A DNA stretch of 64,000 nucleotides. Source: Phycisphaerales bacterium UBA5793 (lineage in GTDB: Bacteria; Planctomycetota; Phycisphaerae; Phycisphaerales; UBA5793). Made by a program: the position numbers and the translations under genes. Positions 29,230 through 38,500 of this stretch are shown here, piece after piece (positions within the stretch are counted from its first letter, which is position 1; every line of letters starts with the position of its first letter). The notes beneath the pieces are model-generated. The model was not told the DNA's origin. It searched no databases and saw only the letters and a list, made by a program, of their open reading frames with translations. The stretch spans positions 124,001 to 188,000 of the forward strand of contig DIDT01000067.1 of assembly GCA_002418285.1 (NCBI GenBank). The letters run 5' to 3'.

Positions 29230-30819
29230 TTACTTGCCCGGCGCGGGTCCGTGAATCGCCCACAGATCGAACACAAATAGGCACGGCCCCGTCGTCGGCT
29301 CGGAATGCCAGGCGACGAGCCAGTGCTCATCTGGCGAGATTGACATACTCATGGCGCCGATGCGTGGTGGAAACGCCAACGGCGAAAGGTAGCGATCGGT
29401 CTGACGTTCGTAGGTCGCAATCATCGGCGTTTGGATGCCCGCATTGAGACCAGTGCTCCACGTCGCATAGCTACTCAGATACAAACGCCCCGAACGCGCT
29501 GAGTGAATTGCGACGATCCGATCGAGCGGAATACGCCACGCCTCATCAGGGCCGGTTTGTCCCGGCGCCCAGCGCATGATCGGTCGGCCGGTCGATGGTG
29601 CAGGTCCCGCGCTGCCCCACTGAAACGAACTGAACAGCAACTCTCCAGGCGACACGCCGAAGTTGTAGTCCACATCCCCGGATTCGCCGCGAACCGAGCA
29701 CACCGTCTCCAGCGTGGCCAGGTCGATCAGGTCGAAACCAGACTGCGGAGCCCGGCGCGTGAGTCCGCGTCGGAGGATCACCGTGTCGAAGCCCGCCATG
29801 GGAAAGAGCGAATACATCAGGAATTCGGAGTAATCCGGAAAGCTTACGAGCTCCGACCAGCCGCCGCTGTCCAGATCCCATTGTCCGATGACGTGATAGG
29901 CCACATAGGCGTACAGAATCGGCTGCGAAGGATGCAGCGCAATATCACTGATGCCCATGCGCGGTTCGCCGACTTCAGGCGGCAGTACATACTCGCGCAC
30001 GATCCCGCCACTTGCAATGTCAATCTCGGCTGCGGCTCTCGAGGTCATCAGGAACAAACGACCGCGAGTGGTTCCGGGGAACAGGCGCGAATTCCAGGTG
30101 GTTCCATCGCGCCGTCTGTCGGGCGCGTTGAAGATGGTGCGTTTGGACAGACCCGTCGCAGGATCAAATTCGATGATGCGCACGACCCACGCGGGAGGTG
30201 CAGAGAGACTCCAGTATTGATGCGCCATCGCCCAGTTGTACAGACGCGTAGAGGGCCAGTAGAACCAGTTCGACGCCGCGCCCTTCCTGGGAACATGATT
30301 GCGAGCAGCGAAGTAAGCGCCGACGACCACGATCATCAATGCGACAGACACTATCACGGGCCAGCGCCGTCGGGGGCCTCCAAAGACAATTCGTCCTTTT
30401 CCCAGCGGCAAGCCGCACTCCGGACAATGGGAGGCATCGCTGCGTCCCGTCAATTGGTAGCGGCACCTGGTGCAGTATGGTTCACCTGACACCACGCGCC
30501 GCCATCGCCAGCGCTTCTCGAGTAGCCGCAGCAGAATGACGGCGAGAATGAAGCTCGTGGAGACAGTTACGATCTCCGGCCAATAGCGCACGAGCAGCGG
30601 CCACACATTGACGGCCGAGACGTTCATGGACACGCAGGCACTCGATGAATCGGAACTCCAGAGTACATCCTGGATGGTGCATTCATCCGGCAGCGTGACC
30701 GACGCGGTCGGCTGCACGGGCTGTCCCATGAGCTGCTCGGTCGTTGACAAAGGACCCTGCATTCCCACAGCGGGTGAAGCAAGACCGAGGACAACCAGTA
30801 GTACGGTCGTCAGACGCAT
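29230..30819 (-). CDS. Membrane protein with zinc ribbon and propeller-like outer domain
   Basis: 529 residues: signal-like N-terminus (MRLTTVLLVVLGLASPAVGM), a helix about 80-100 (VSTSFILAVILLRLL), zinc ribbon YCTRCRYQLTG...HCPECGL, another helix (VIVSVALMIVVVGAYFAA) and about 350 outer residues. These contain beta-propeller-like segments (RGRLFLMTSRAAAEIDIASG, GISDIALHPSQPILYAYV, SISPDEHWLVAW). The arrangement matches the genes at 25127 and 47815. The M61 peptidase gene lies 22 bases upstream on the same strand, so the two may be co-transcribed. Function unknown. Confidence 0.72.
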   Translation of the reverse strand: MRLTTVLLVVLGLASPAVGMQGPLSTTEQLMGQPVQPTASVTLPDECTIQDVLWSSDSSSACVSMNVSAVNVWPLLVRYWPEIVTVSTSFILAVILLRLLEKRWRWRRVVSGEPYCTRCRYQLTGRSDASHCPECGLPLGKGRIVFGGPRRRWPVIVSVALMIVVVGAYFAARNHVPRKGAASNWFYWPSTRLYNWAMAHQYWSLSAPPAWVVRIIEFDPATGLSKRTIFNAPDRRRDGTTWNSRLFPGTTRGRLFLMTSRAAAEIDIASGGIVREYVLPPEVGEPRMGISDIALHPSQPILYAYVAYHVIGQWDLDSGGWSELVSFPDYSEFLMYSLFPMAGFDTVILRRGLTRRAPQSGFDLIDLATLETVCSVRGESGDVDYNFGVSPGELLFSSFQWGSAGPAPSTGRPIMRWAPGQTGPDEAWRIPLDRIVAIHSARSGRLYLSSYATWSTGLNAGIQTPMIATYERQTDRYLSPLAFPPRIGAMSMSISPDEHWLVAWHSEPTTGPCLFVFDLWAIHGPAPGK

Positions 30820-30841
30820 CTGCAGATCCTATCGCACTGGG

Positions 30842-32707
30842 TTACCACTCCTGCCCGAGCCAGTCGGCGAACTGCGCCTTCTGCTCGTCAGTCGGTTCCT
30901 TCGCTTTGCGCAGCGTCCACGAACCATCCGGCACGCCGGCGAGGGTGATCGTCAGTTTGCGCAGCTCATTGCGCCGAAAGAAGCTGATCTCGATCGTGTC
31001 GTCGGGCTCGAGTTCATCCACGCGGCTGTCGACTTCGCCTTGCGAAGTCACGCGCTTTCCATCGACCGCGACAAGATCATCGCCCACCATCAATCCCGAC
31101 ACGTACGCCGGGCCATCGGACGGCATCGAACTGATGCGAGTGCCGCTGATGTTCAGACCGAGATAGGCCTTGAGCGGGATTGAGTCGCTGTCGGCTCCGG
31201 GCTCATCATCCTCGCTGTCTGACTCATCATCGTCGCGCTTCGCCGGCTCGAAGACGAGTTCCAGGCCGCACGCATCGGCGACTGATTCGAAATCGAAATC
31301 CTCGGTGCCGCGTATGTAACGATTGAAGAACTCGGTAAAGTCGCTGCCGCTCAACTCATTGATGACGCCGAGCAGATCGTCGGGTGTGTAGCCGCCTGCG
31401 CTGAGTGGAAAGCGCTCGTATATGCTGCGCATGACGCCATCGAAGTCTGCCCGGCCGCCGCTGCGCTGTCGAATGGTCCAGTCGAGCGCAAGCGTGGCCA
31501 TCTCGCCGCTGCTGTAGAAAGAAATCGTCGAGTTCACATCATCCGGCGTCGAGCGGCCGTATTCGAGCCACGCATCAAATGACGCTTGCTCGACACTCTT
31601 GACCAGCCGACCAGGACGGCTGCGCAGGGAGGTGATCGACCGCGAAAGGTTCTTGAGGTATTCCTCGGGCTTGGTGTGGCCAGTGCGAACGAGCGTCAGG
31701 CCGCCGTAGTAGCTCGTGCCTCCTTCGGCGAGCCAGAGCAATCGCGTGTAGTTCTCGCGCTCGTAGTCGTAGGGATCGATCCCCGCCGGGCGGAGCTGCT
31801 TGACATTCCACGTGTGGAAGAACTCGTGCGTGACGAGGCCGAGAAATCGCTTGTAAGCGCCATCGCTCTGGAACGAAGCCGCCGATGTCTGCATGATCGT
31901 GGAGTTGAGGTGTTCGGTACCACCTCCACCGCCGCGCCCGACATGGGTGATGAAGACGTAGCGCTGATAGGGGAGCCCGCCGAAGATATCGCGCTGGGCG
32001 CGGACGATCCTGCCGAAGTCTTCCGTCATCTTCGCTTCGTCGTATTCGATGTCCTCATCGCCCCAGAGGATGATCTCGTGCGGCGTGCCGTCGACATCGA
32101 AGTTGATGCGCCTGTGCTCGCCGATCTCCAGCGGCGAGTCGACGAGCACATCGTAATTGGGGGCCACGACAGTGCGAGGCTCGCTTGGATGATTCTCCAG
32201 TCCCGTGGCGATGTCCCAGTTCGACGGCGCATCAACGTGCACGATCACGGGATCGTCGCGCCGCTGAGGGCTGTACAGGAACACGGACGAAGGCGAGAGA
32301 AACGCGTGCGTGTCATCAACGTGACGAGTGCGATCGCCCAGCGAGTTGGCGTAGACGCGGTAATCGACGCGCACGGTCTTGGCGCCCCGGGTCGTCACGC
32401 GCCAGGCGTTCTTACGAACTTTCTCGATCGGCAGTCCTTCGCCAGTGGCGGCGTCGCTGGCTCGCACTTCGCGCAGCGTCGAAGATGGATCGAGAATCGT
32501 GTACCGTCCCGGCCGCCACACCGGCAGGACAAATTCGAGCGAATCGTCGTGAACCTGCGGCACGGTGATGGCCATCTCCACCATCTGCGTCTGCGGCGCG
32601 GGCAGCGCGACGGTGTACTCGACGGGAGGACTGGTGGCCGCACAAGCGACCAGTGATGAGAGCAGCGCCAGATGCGTCGTGAGAAACGGGATGAATCGGA
32701 GCGTCAT
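30842..32707 (-). CDS. M61-family metallopeptidase lipoprotein with PDZ domain
   Basis: The 621-residue protein has a signal peptide with lipobox (SSLVAC, Cys about residue 22), an N-terminal beta domain (EYTVALPAPQTQMVEMAITV), and a thermolysin-like catalytic core with zinc motif HEFFHTWN (H294, E295, H298) and the downstream Glu helix LWLAEGGTSYY. An acidic low-complexity linker (DDDESDSEDDEPGADSDS) precedes a C-terminal PDZ domain (YLGLNISGTRISSMPSDGPA). M61 enzymes are glycyl/aspartyl aminopeptidases. ATG 32707 is chosen for the signal peptide; upstream in-frame codons look non-coding. Confidence 0.92.
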   Translation of the reverse strand: MTLRFIPFLTTHLALLSSLVACAATSPPVEYTVALPAPQTQMVEMAITVPQVHDDSLEFVLPVWRPGRYTILDPSSTLREVRASDAATGEGLPIEKVRKNAWRVTTRGAKTVRVDYRVYANSLGDRTRHVDDTHAFLSPSSVFLYSPQRRDDPVIVHVDAPSNWDIATGLENHPSEPRTVVAPNYDVLVDSPLEIGEHRRINFDVDGTPHEIILWGDEDIEYDEAKMTEDFGRIVRAQRDIFGGLPYQRYVFITHVGRGGGGGTEHLNSTIMQTSAASFQSDGAYKRFLGLVTHEFFHTWNVKQLRPAGIDPYDYERENYTRLLWLAEGGTSYYGGLTLVRTGHTKPEEYLKNLSRSITSLRSRPGRLVKSVEQASFDAWLEYGRSTPDDVNSTISFYSSGEMATLALDWTIRQRSGGRADFDGVMRSIYERFPLSAGGYTPDDLLGVINELSGSDFTEFFNRYIRGTEDFDFESVADACGLELVFEPAKRDDDESDSEDDEPGADSDSIPLKAYLGLNISGTRISSMPSDGPAYVSGLMVGDDLVAVDGKRVTSQGEVDSRVDELEPDDTIEISFFRRNELRKLTITLAGVPDGSWTLRKAKEPTDEQKAQFADWLGQEW

Positions 32708-32900
32708 GATCGGCCAATCCCCCGATAGTGTGGCGGTGGATGTGTCTCGATTCGGGAGCAAACACCCGATCCTACCGTGCAGCATAGGTGCGGATTCCCC
32801 CCTTTCATCTGATTCCGCAGATTCCGCGCGAGGCGGCGACCGGGCCACTGTAGCATCGATCGAGGTGCGATCGGCTCAATCACCCCTAGGAGGAGTTCCG

Positions 32901-34469
32901 ATGTCGTTACACCGCAAGATTCGTACGCATCGCAATCACGCCGCTCGACGCGTCGCGTGCATCAATCCACGATTCGTGGGCGTTGGACTTGCCACCGTCC
33001 CCATCCTGGCCGGCGCCGCCCGCGGCCAGACGTTCTTCGCGACCGAACACAACGTGCATGAAATCAAATCCGCGGATTTCAACCGGGACGGCTGGGCCGA
33101 CCTTGCCCTCTTCGAGCTCGGCGGGCGACTTCACATCTGCCTCAGCGCCGGCGACGGCACGTTCCTTGAGCCGGTCATCTACAACGCGGGCTATGACAGC
33201 GTCAGCGCGATCGTCGCAGACATGGATGGCGACTTCGCTCCCGACCTCGTCGTCGGTAAGCGCGTGTCGCCCGGGTCGCCGGCCAAAGTCGGCGTGATCC
33301 GCAACCTCGGGGACGGCACGTTCGACCCGCAATGGTCGACGCACGTGCTCAGTGGAGACGCAGTACCGATCATCGCCGTGGCCGACATGGATGGCGACGG
33401 TGACCGCGACGTAGTGTACATCCGCAAGGCTCCGCTGTCCCCGTCGAGTCGCCTCTACTGGATTGCCAACGACGGCGCCGGCCATCTCGGAACGCTGCAC
33501 GAAGCCCAACCTGCGACCGGTGAGTATCACTACGGCGTGGTCACCGGCGATCTGGATAACGACGGCGACAACGACATCGCCCTCACCAGCGCCATCATCG
33601 ACCAGTACGCTTATCCAACGCAGCAGGTCCTCAATGTCATGCTCAACGAGGCAGATGGCGAGGCCTGGACAACCTTCGCGTTCAACGTCCCCCACTCGAC
33701 GCACTACTGGAGTTCATCTGGCGATCTTGATCTCGGCGACTTCGATGGCGACGGAGATTTCGACGTGGCCATCGCCAACTATCAGTACAACAGCGGCTCG
33801 CACCTGCATATCGCAACCAACGACGGATGGGGCGTGTTCGATTTCGTTCTCGATATGCGCACGAACCACGACCACATCGTGCGTTCAACGGATATCGATG
33901 GCGACGGCAATATCGACCTACTTATCCCTCTCTATGCTGAAGACCAGACGAAGATCGCCCGCAATCGTGGCGATGGATCGGGCTTCGATTTTCTCAGCTT
34001 TGCTGTTCAGGGAGGATCGGCAGTCGAGCCGTGCGACATCGATGACGACGGGATGCTCGATCTCGCCACCGGCCAGCGACGACCCGAACCTGGCGGTCTG
34101 ATCACGATCAACCCGCTGCGCCCCGACCGGCCCCGTTTGACAGTGTCTGCGCTTATCGCGGGAGAGCAGGCGAGGTTCCGCGTCGGCAATCTCGCACCGG
34201 GATCAGAAGTTCACTTCTTCTACAGCCTCGATGGTCTGGATGACGGCTTGGGCCTTCCCGCGCTGGGCGGCGTCTGCCTCGATCTTGCGCGGCCGATGAT
34301 CGAAATCGGCAGCGCCGTCGCCGACGAGCAAGGCACGGCGCGTCTGGTCCGCCCGGTTCCCTCCCGCGCGCCTTTCGCAACCGTCGTGGTGCAGGCCGTA
34401 GCGGAGTCGGGACCACAGGGCGGCGGCTGGCTGAAATCCAACTTCGAAACCCAGCCGATCACCCGCTGA
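32901..34469 (+). CDS. Secreted seven-bladed FG-GAP/VCBS protein with shared C-terminal domain
   Basis: 522 residues with a signal-like N-terminus (VGLATVPILAGAARGQ). Seven calcium-loop repeats of the form DxDxDGxxDLxxx are readable: FNRDGWADLAL, MDGDFAPDLVV, MDGDGDRDVVY, LDNDGDNDIAL, FDGDGDFDVAI, IDGDGNIDLLI and IDDDGMLDLAT. That is one integrin-like seven-bladed propeller. The last about 110 residues (RLTVSALIAGEQARFRVGNL) match the C-terminal domain of the other secreted repeat proteins here, especially that at 12082 (FFYSLDG versus FLYSRHG). A strong AGGAGG site precedes ATG 32901. Confidence 0.88.
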   Translation: MSLHRKIRTHRNHAARRVACINPRFVGVGLATVPILAGAARGQTFFATEHNVHEIKSADFNRDGWADLALFELGGRLHICLSAGDGTFLEPVIYNAGYDSVSAIVADMDGDFAPDLVVGKRVSPGSPAKVGVIRNLGDGTFDPQWSTHVLSGDAVPIIAVADMDGDGDRDVVYIRKAPLSPSSRLYWIANDGAGHLGTLHEAQPATGEYHYGVVTGDLDNDGDNDIALTSAIIDQYAYPTQQVLNVMLNEADGEAWTTFAFNVPHSTHYWSSSGDLDLGDFDGDGDFDVAIANYQYNSGSHLHIATNDGWGVFDFVLDMRTNHDHIVRSTDIDGDGNIDLLIPLYAEDQTKIARNRGDGSGFDFLSFAVQGGSAVEPCDIDDDGMLDLATGQRRPEPGGLITINPLRPDRPRLTVSALIAGEQARFRVGNLAPGSEVHFFYSLDGLDDGLGLPALGGVCLDLARPMIEIGSAVADEQGTARLVRPVPSRAPFATVVVQAVAESGPQGGGWLKSNFETQPITR

Positions 34470-34611
34470 TGAACGGCTCCTCGGAGGGCGAGCGCGACTG
34501 CGACAACGCGCTCGCACGACTACAATCGGCACCGCAGCATTGAACCGGCGGGCAGGGGCGCGTCGTCGCAAGCGCGGCCCCTGCGGAAACAGTCAAGGTG
34601 CAGATCTCCAG

Positions 34612-35502
34612 ATGAAAAAAGCTTTACGCAAGTTGTGGTCCAAGTCGCCGCGATCCATGCGCGTCGCAATGGGCCGAACGTGGAAGATCCGCGGCTCGTT
34701 CGAACGACTCGTGCTCGGCGAGAAGAAGGTCGATGCCTACCTCGCGCGGACCAACCTTTTCTTCCTCATTGGAAGCGGTCGCTGCGGCACGCTCTTCGTC
34801 TCATCGCTGCTCAATCTGGACAAAGGCGCCACCGTGCGCCACGAGCCGCATCCCCACCCTGATCTCGACTCGCGCACCCGCGCCCGGCGCGATCCGGCCT
34901 TTGCCGACTACTACATCGAGCACTACCGCAAGTACGTCATCTACCGCGACATTGTGAACACGCAACGACCGATCTACGGCGAAGTATCGTCGCCGCTTCG
35001 CTGTCTGGGCGCGGCGCTGCACAGGAGCTTCCCGCACGCTCACATGATGATCCTCGCGCGCGACGGACGCGACACGGTGCGCAGCGCCATGAACCGCCAA
35101 CTCGGCCGCCGGCCCGGCGCGGGGCACGACCCCGTCCGCCCGCTTCCGGGCGATCCTTTTAAGGACCGCTGGGAATCGCTCTCACCCTTCGAGCGAGCTT
35201 GCTGGTGGTGGATGGATTCATATCGCATGCTGCTCGATCACCTGCCGCAGCAGCCGATTCTCCAGTTTGAAAAGACGTTGCGCGATTACGACTATCTCAA
35301 GGCCAATGTGCTCGATCCCATCGGCCTGAAGATCTCACAGGAAACATGGGCAGCGCACAAGGCCCGTCCCAGCAAGAACTCGGCGACGGAATACCGCGTG
35401 CCGCATTGGCGCGAATGGACCGATGCGGAGAAGAAGTTCTTCGACGACACGTGCGGCGAAACGATGGAGTGCCTCGGCTATCCGCGCAACAGCTGGGATT
35501 GA
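34612..35502 (+). CDS. Sulfotransferase-like protein
   Basis: About 296 residues. The 5'-phosphosulfate loop of PAPS-dependent sulfotransferases appears as FFLIGSGRCGTLFVSSLL (about residues 45-62), and a 3'-phosphate-binding region as MMILARDGRDTVRSAMNRQ. The acceptor is unknown; family members sulfate carbohydrates, lipids or proteins. ATG 34612 is chosen because upstream in-frame codons back to 34540 give an arginine-rich non-family extension. It ends 38 bases before the convergent PHA locus. ATP sulfurylase at 56115 could supply APS/PAPS precursors but is far away. Confidence 0.8.
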   Translation: MKKALRKLWSKSPRSMRVAMGRTWKIRGSFERLVLGEKKVDAYLARTNLFFLIGSGRCGTLFVSSLLNLDKGATVRHEPHPHPDLDSRTRARRDPAFADYYIEHYRKYVIYRDIVNTQRPIYGEVSSPLRCLGAALHRSFPHAHMMILARDGRDTVRSAMNRQLGRRPGAGHDPVRPLPGDPFKDRWESLSPFERACWWWMDSYRMLLDHLPQQPILQFEKTLRDYDYLKANVLDPIGLKISQETWAAHKARPSKNSATEYRVPHWREWTDAEKKFFDDTCGETMECLGYPRNSWD

Positions 35503-35540
35503 GTCGATGATCTCGATTCCGAGCGTGTGAATCGACGAGC

Positions 35541-36290
35541 CTACATGTACAGTCCGCCGTTGACGTTGATCTCCTGGCCGGTGATGTAGGACGCCAGAGG
35601 CGAGGCCAGGAACGCCACGGCGTGTGCGATCTCATCGGGCTCGCCGAAGCGGCCGATCGGAATGCCGGCCGTGATCTGCTCGCGGATATTCTCGGGCACC
35701 TTGTTGGTCATGTCGGTGGTGACAAAACCGGGCGCCACGCAGTTGACGGTGATGTTCTTGCGCGCCAGTTCCTTGGCCAGCGACTTGGTCAGCGCGATGA
35801 GGCCGGCCTTGGCCGCCGCGTAGTTCGCCTGACCGAAGTTGCCCGTCTGTCCGATGATCGAGGTGATATTGATGATGCGGCCCCAGCCGGACTCGGTCAT
35901 CTTCTTGATCATCGCGTGGGTGATCAGCGCGGGACCTGTGAGATTCACATCCATCACTTCTTCCCACTGCTCGCGCGTCATCTTGGCGAACGAACGATCG
36001 CGCGTGATGCCGGCGTTGTTCACGAGGATCTGCACCACGCCGAAGTCCTCGTGGATGTGGCTGAGCATCTCGCGGTTCTCTTCGTCGTTCGCGACGTTCG
36101 CGCGATAGATCTTCGCCTTGCGGCCCTTGGAGAGGATCTGGTCCCACACCTCGCGGGCGGCTTCCTCCGAAGTCGAGAAATTGATGGCGACATCGCAGCC
36201 TTCGTCGGCCATAGCCAGCGCAATGGCGCGCCCGATGCCGCGAGCCGCACCGGTAACGAGACAGACTTTGCCTTCAAGTGGTAGAGCCAT
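35541..36290 (-). CDS. phaB: Acetoacetyl-CoA/3-oxoacyl-ACP reductase (PhaB/FabG type)
   Basis: The 249-residue SDR has the NADPH-binding TGAARGIGRA, the NNAG motif (LVNNAGITRD), catalytic Ser in NITSIIGQTGNFGQ and the YxxxK pair in ANYAAAKAG, followed by APGFVTTDMT. The protein is full length and near-identical in layout to FabG and PhaB. As the last gene of a locus containing phasin, PhaE and PhaC, a role as PhaB (acetoacetyl-CoA to 3-hydroxybutyryl-CoA) is the better inference, but FabG cannot be ruled out by sequence. Confidence 0.85.
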   Translation of the reverse strand: MALPLEGKVCLVTGAARGIGRAIALAMADEGCDVAINFSTSEEAAREVWDQILSKGRKAKIYRANVANDEENREMLSHIHEDFGVVQILVNNAGITRDRSFAKMTREQWEEVMDVNLTGPALITHAMIKKMTESGWGRIINITSIIGQTGNFGQANYAAAKAGLIALTKSLAKELARKNITVNCVAPGFVTTDMTNKVPENIREQITAGIPIGRFGEPDEIAHAVAFLASPLASYITGQEINVNGGLYM

Positions 36291-36375
36291 ATTTCACCTC
36301 TCTCTTTTTTGTAAACAGCGGCGAGGCCGATAACCTCGCCGGTCTAATTCAGTGTACCGGTAGAATGGGACCAAT

Positions 36376-36399
36376 ACTACGGGGTGAACACCCTGTAGT
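36376..36399. promoter_or_regulatory. 24-bp palindrome upstream of the PhaB-type gene
   Basis: Arms ACTACGGGGTG and CACCCTGTAGT around AA, with one mismatch. It sits in the 130-base gap between two SDR genes, so it may be an operator for the downstream reductase or a hairpin in the operon mRNA. Confidence 0.4.
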
Positions 36400-36420
36400 G
36401 AATGCGTGTTGCAGCGTGCC

Positions 36421-37233
36421 TCAGGCCGGCGGATGCCAGCCGGCGTCCACCCACAACGCGCCGCTGGTCGCCGAGTTCTTGATCATGAACAGGATGGCGT
36501 CCGCCACTTCCTCGGGACGCAGCAGACGACGTAACTGCGTGAGCGGCAGGATCTTCTCGCGCACGAGCTTCTGGTCCATCTGCTGCACCATGGGCGTATC
36601 CGTAAACCCGGGATGGATGATCGCACAGCGCACGCCGTGGAACATCGCCTCCTTGGTCAGCGTCGATTCCGCGCCCTCGAGGCCGGCCTTGGTCGTCGCA
36701 TACGAGATCTGCCCGCGATTGCCCGCCGAAGAAATCGACCCGATGAATATGATCGTGCCCTGGACCTTCTCTTCCGGCTCCCAGCGGCCGAGTTTGCGCG
36801 CCGCGCGATCCTCGGCGATGGTGCCGATCATCTCCATCGCCCAGTAGATCGGTGCGAGCAGATTCACTTCGATGACCTTGCGGAAGAGATGCTCGTCGTA
36901 GAGCGCCGCCTTGCCGTGTTGATCGATCTTCACCGCCAGTGCGTCGCGCACGATGCCGGCCGCGGGTACGCAGATATGGACCGGGCCGAAGCGATTGACC
37001 ATCTCGGCGTACACGCTCGTGCGAAACTCGGTATTCGTCACATCACCCTTGAAGGGCACGAGCACTTCGCGCTCGAGGTTGCGGTTCCCTTCTTCACAGG
37101 CCTTGAACACATCATCGGAAACGTCCACGACACCGATGGCCTTCACGCCTTCGCGGGCCAGTCCCAGGCAGGTGGCGCGGGCAATGCCGCTCGCTCCACC
37201 GGTGATCACCGCGACTCGATTGTTCGTTTGCAC
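36421..37233 (-). CDS. SDR-family oxidoreductase in the PHA locus
   Basis: 270 residues with the cofactor motif TGGASGIARA, a catalytic-Ser region IGSISSAGNRGQ and the YxxxK pair in SYATTKAG. The NNAG motif is altered to VPAAGIVRD, so it is not a canonical FabG. It lies between phaC and the PhaB-type gene and may reduce a different acyl-CoA or act on monomer supply; substrate unknown. I start at GTG 37233, where VQTNNRVAVITGG gives the usual SDR N-terminus with a GGAGG upstream; a TTG at 37326 overlapping the phaC end is an alternative. Confidence 0.82.
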   Translation of the reverse strand: MQTNNRVAVITGGASGIARATCLGLAREGVKAIGVVDVSDDVFKACEEGNRNLEREVLVPFKGDVTNTEFRTSVYAEMVNRFGPVHICVPAAGIVRDALAVKIDQHGKAALYDEHLFRKVIEVNLLAPIYWAMEMIGTIAEDRAARKLGRWEPEEKVQGTIIFIGSISSAGNRGQISYATTKAGLEGAESTLTKEAMFHGVRCAIIHPGFTDTPMVQQMDQKLVREKILPLTQLRRLLRPEEVADAILFMIKNSATSGALWVDAGWHPPA

Positions 37234-37318
37234 GTTGCTATCCGCCTCCCTGCACGTACCTGACCTGATCGCCAGTGCGCCCCGCGGCGCCGAGCCTCCA
37301 TGGTTGTGGCCAGACGGG

Positions 37319-38443
37319 CTATTCAATCGGCTCAGATCGCGCCGCCAACCACTCGCACGCGCGCGGCCACAACTCCCGGTGCGCCCTGCTGCCCACCGCC
37401 AGTCCGATGTGTCCGGCCCGCACCGTCATCACTTCGTAGTCAAGCGAACTCACGTACTCCCTGGCCGGCAAACTCTGCCCGCACGGCACCAGGTGATCCG
37501 CCTCCGCCACGAGGTTGAGCATCGGGCAGGTGATGTTCGCCAGGTTGATGCGATGCTCGCCAAGCGGGAAGCGTCCCTTGATCAGCAGGTTCTGCTGCAG
37601 GCCGTATTTCACGAAATCGCGGTACACCTCGCCGGCGATGGGGATGTCGTCGTTGCTCCACGTCTCCATCGCGAAGAACTCTTCGAGGAACTTCTCATCC
37701 GTCATTCGCTCGTAGAAACCCAGCCACTTGTTGATGTACGTGTCGATCGGTCGCAGCATGCGGAACGACGAACCGAGGAACTCGGGCGGGACGTTGCCCA
37801 GCGTATCGACGAGGTTGTCCACATCAAAGTACTTCGAGTCGGTCCACAGCGCCAGCAACTGGCTGCGGTCGGTCCAGTCGACCGGCGCCGCCATGAGAAT
37901 GAAGTTCGCGATCAGATCCTGGTGCAGCGACGTGTACATGGCGCTCATCGTGCCGCCCATGCAGTATCCCAGCAGCGAGATCTGATCGACGTCGCACGCC
38001 TCAAGCAGGTACTGCACGATGCGATGCAGATGACCCTCGATGTAGTCGTGCAGCGTGCGATCGTTGTCGGCCGGCGTCGGTTCGCCCCAGTCGATGAGGT
38101 AGACGTCAAATCCACGATCGAGAAACTGCCGGATCACGCTCTTGTGTTCCAGCAGATCGAGCACGTAGGGCCGATTGACCAGCGCAAACACGCACAGCAG
38201 CGGTGTGGCGAACTCCTTGGGCACATCGCTGCGATACCGCCGCAACTTCACCGGGCCGGACTCGAACACCACCTCGAACTCGGTCGCCCCCCGGCGAGCC
38301 TTGCGGGCGTACTCCAGCACCTTGGGCATCATCCCCACCCGATCGAACCAGCCCTGCATGTCGGCGGTGGGAAACGGGAACATCTGCCCGATGAACGAAT
38401 CGGCGGACTCCGATGCTGGGTGCGTTTGCTGTTGCGTGCTCAT
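37319..38443 (-). CDS. phaC: Class III polyhydroxyalkanoate synthase, catalytic subunit
   Basis: The 374-residue alpha/beta-hydrolase polymerises 3-hydroxyacyl-CoA on granules. The lipase-like box is GYCMGG with nucleophile C161; D316 (VAEADHLVP) and H345 (VRAGHIGLAVG) complete the triad. The length is that of class III PhaC, which needs PhaE, and the PhaE-like gene is 57 bases upstream. Other family blocks are VYLIDWGEP and LMAAPVDW. Confidence 0.94.
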   Translation of the reverse strand: MSTQQQTHPASESADSFIGQMFPFPTADMQGWFDRVGMMPKVLEYARKARRGATEFEVVFESGPVKLRRYRSDVPKEFATPLLCVFALVNRPYVLDLLEHKSVIRQFLDRGFDVYLIDWGEPTPADNDRTLHDYIEGHLHRIVQYLLEACDVDQISLLGYCMGGTMSAMYTSLHQDLIANFILMAAPVDWTDRSQLLALWTDSKYFDVDNLVDTLGNVPPEFLGSSFRMLRPIDTYINKWLGFYERMTDEKFLEEFFAMETWSNDDIPIAGEVYRDFVKYGLQQNLLIKGRFPLGEHRINLANITCPMLNLVAEADHLVPCGQSLPAREYVSSLDYEVMTVRAGHIGLAVGSRAHRELWPRACEWLAARSEPIE

Positions 38444-38500
38444 GATGCTCTGCTGGCTTTCAGGTTGAACGGATGCGGCTGATCACGTCGCGGGGCGCCA

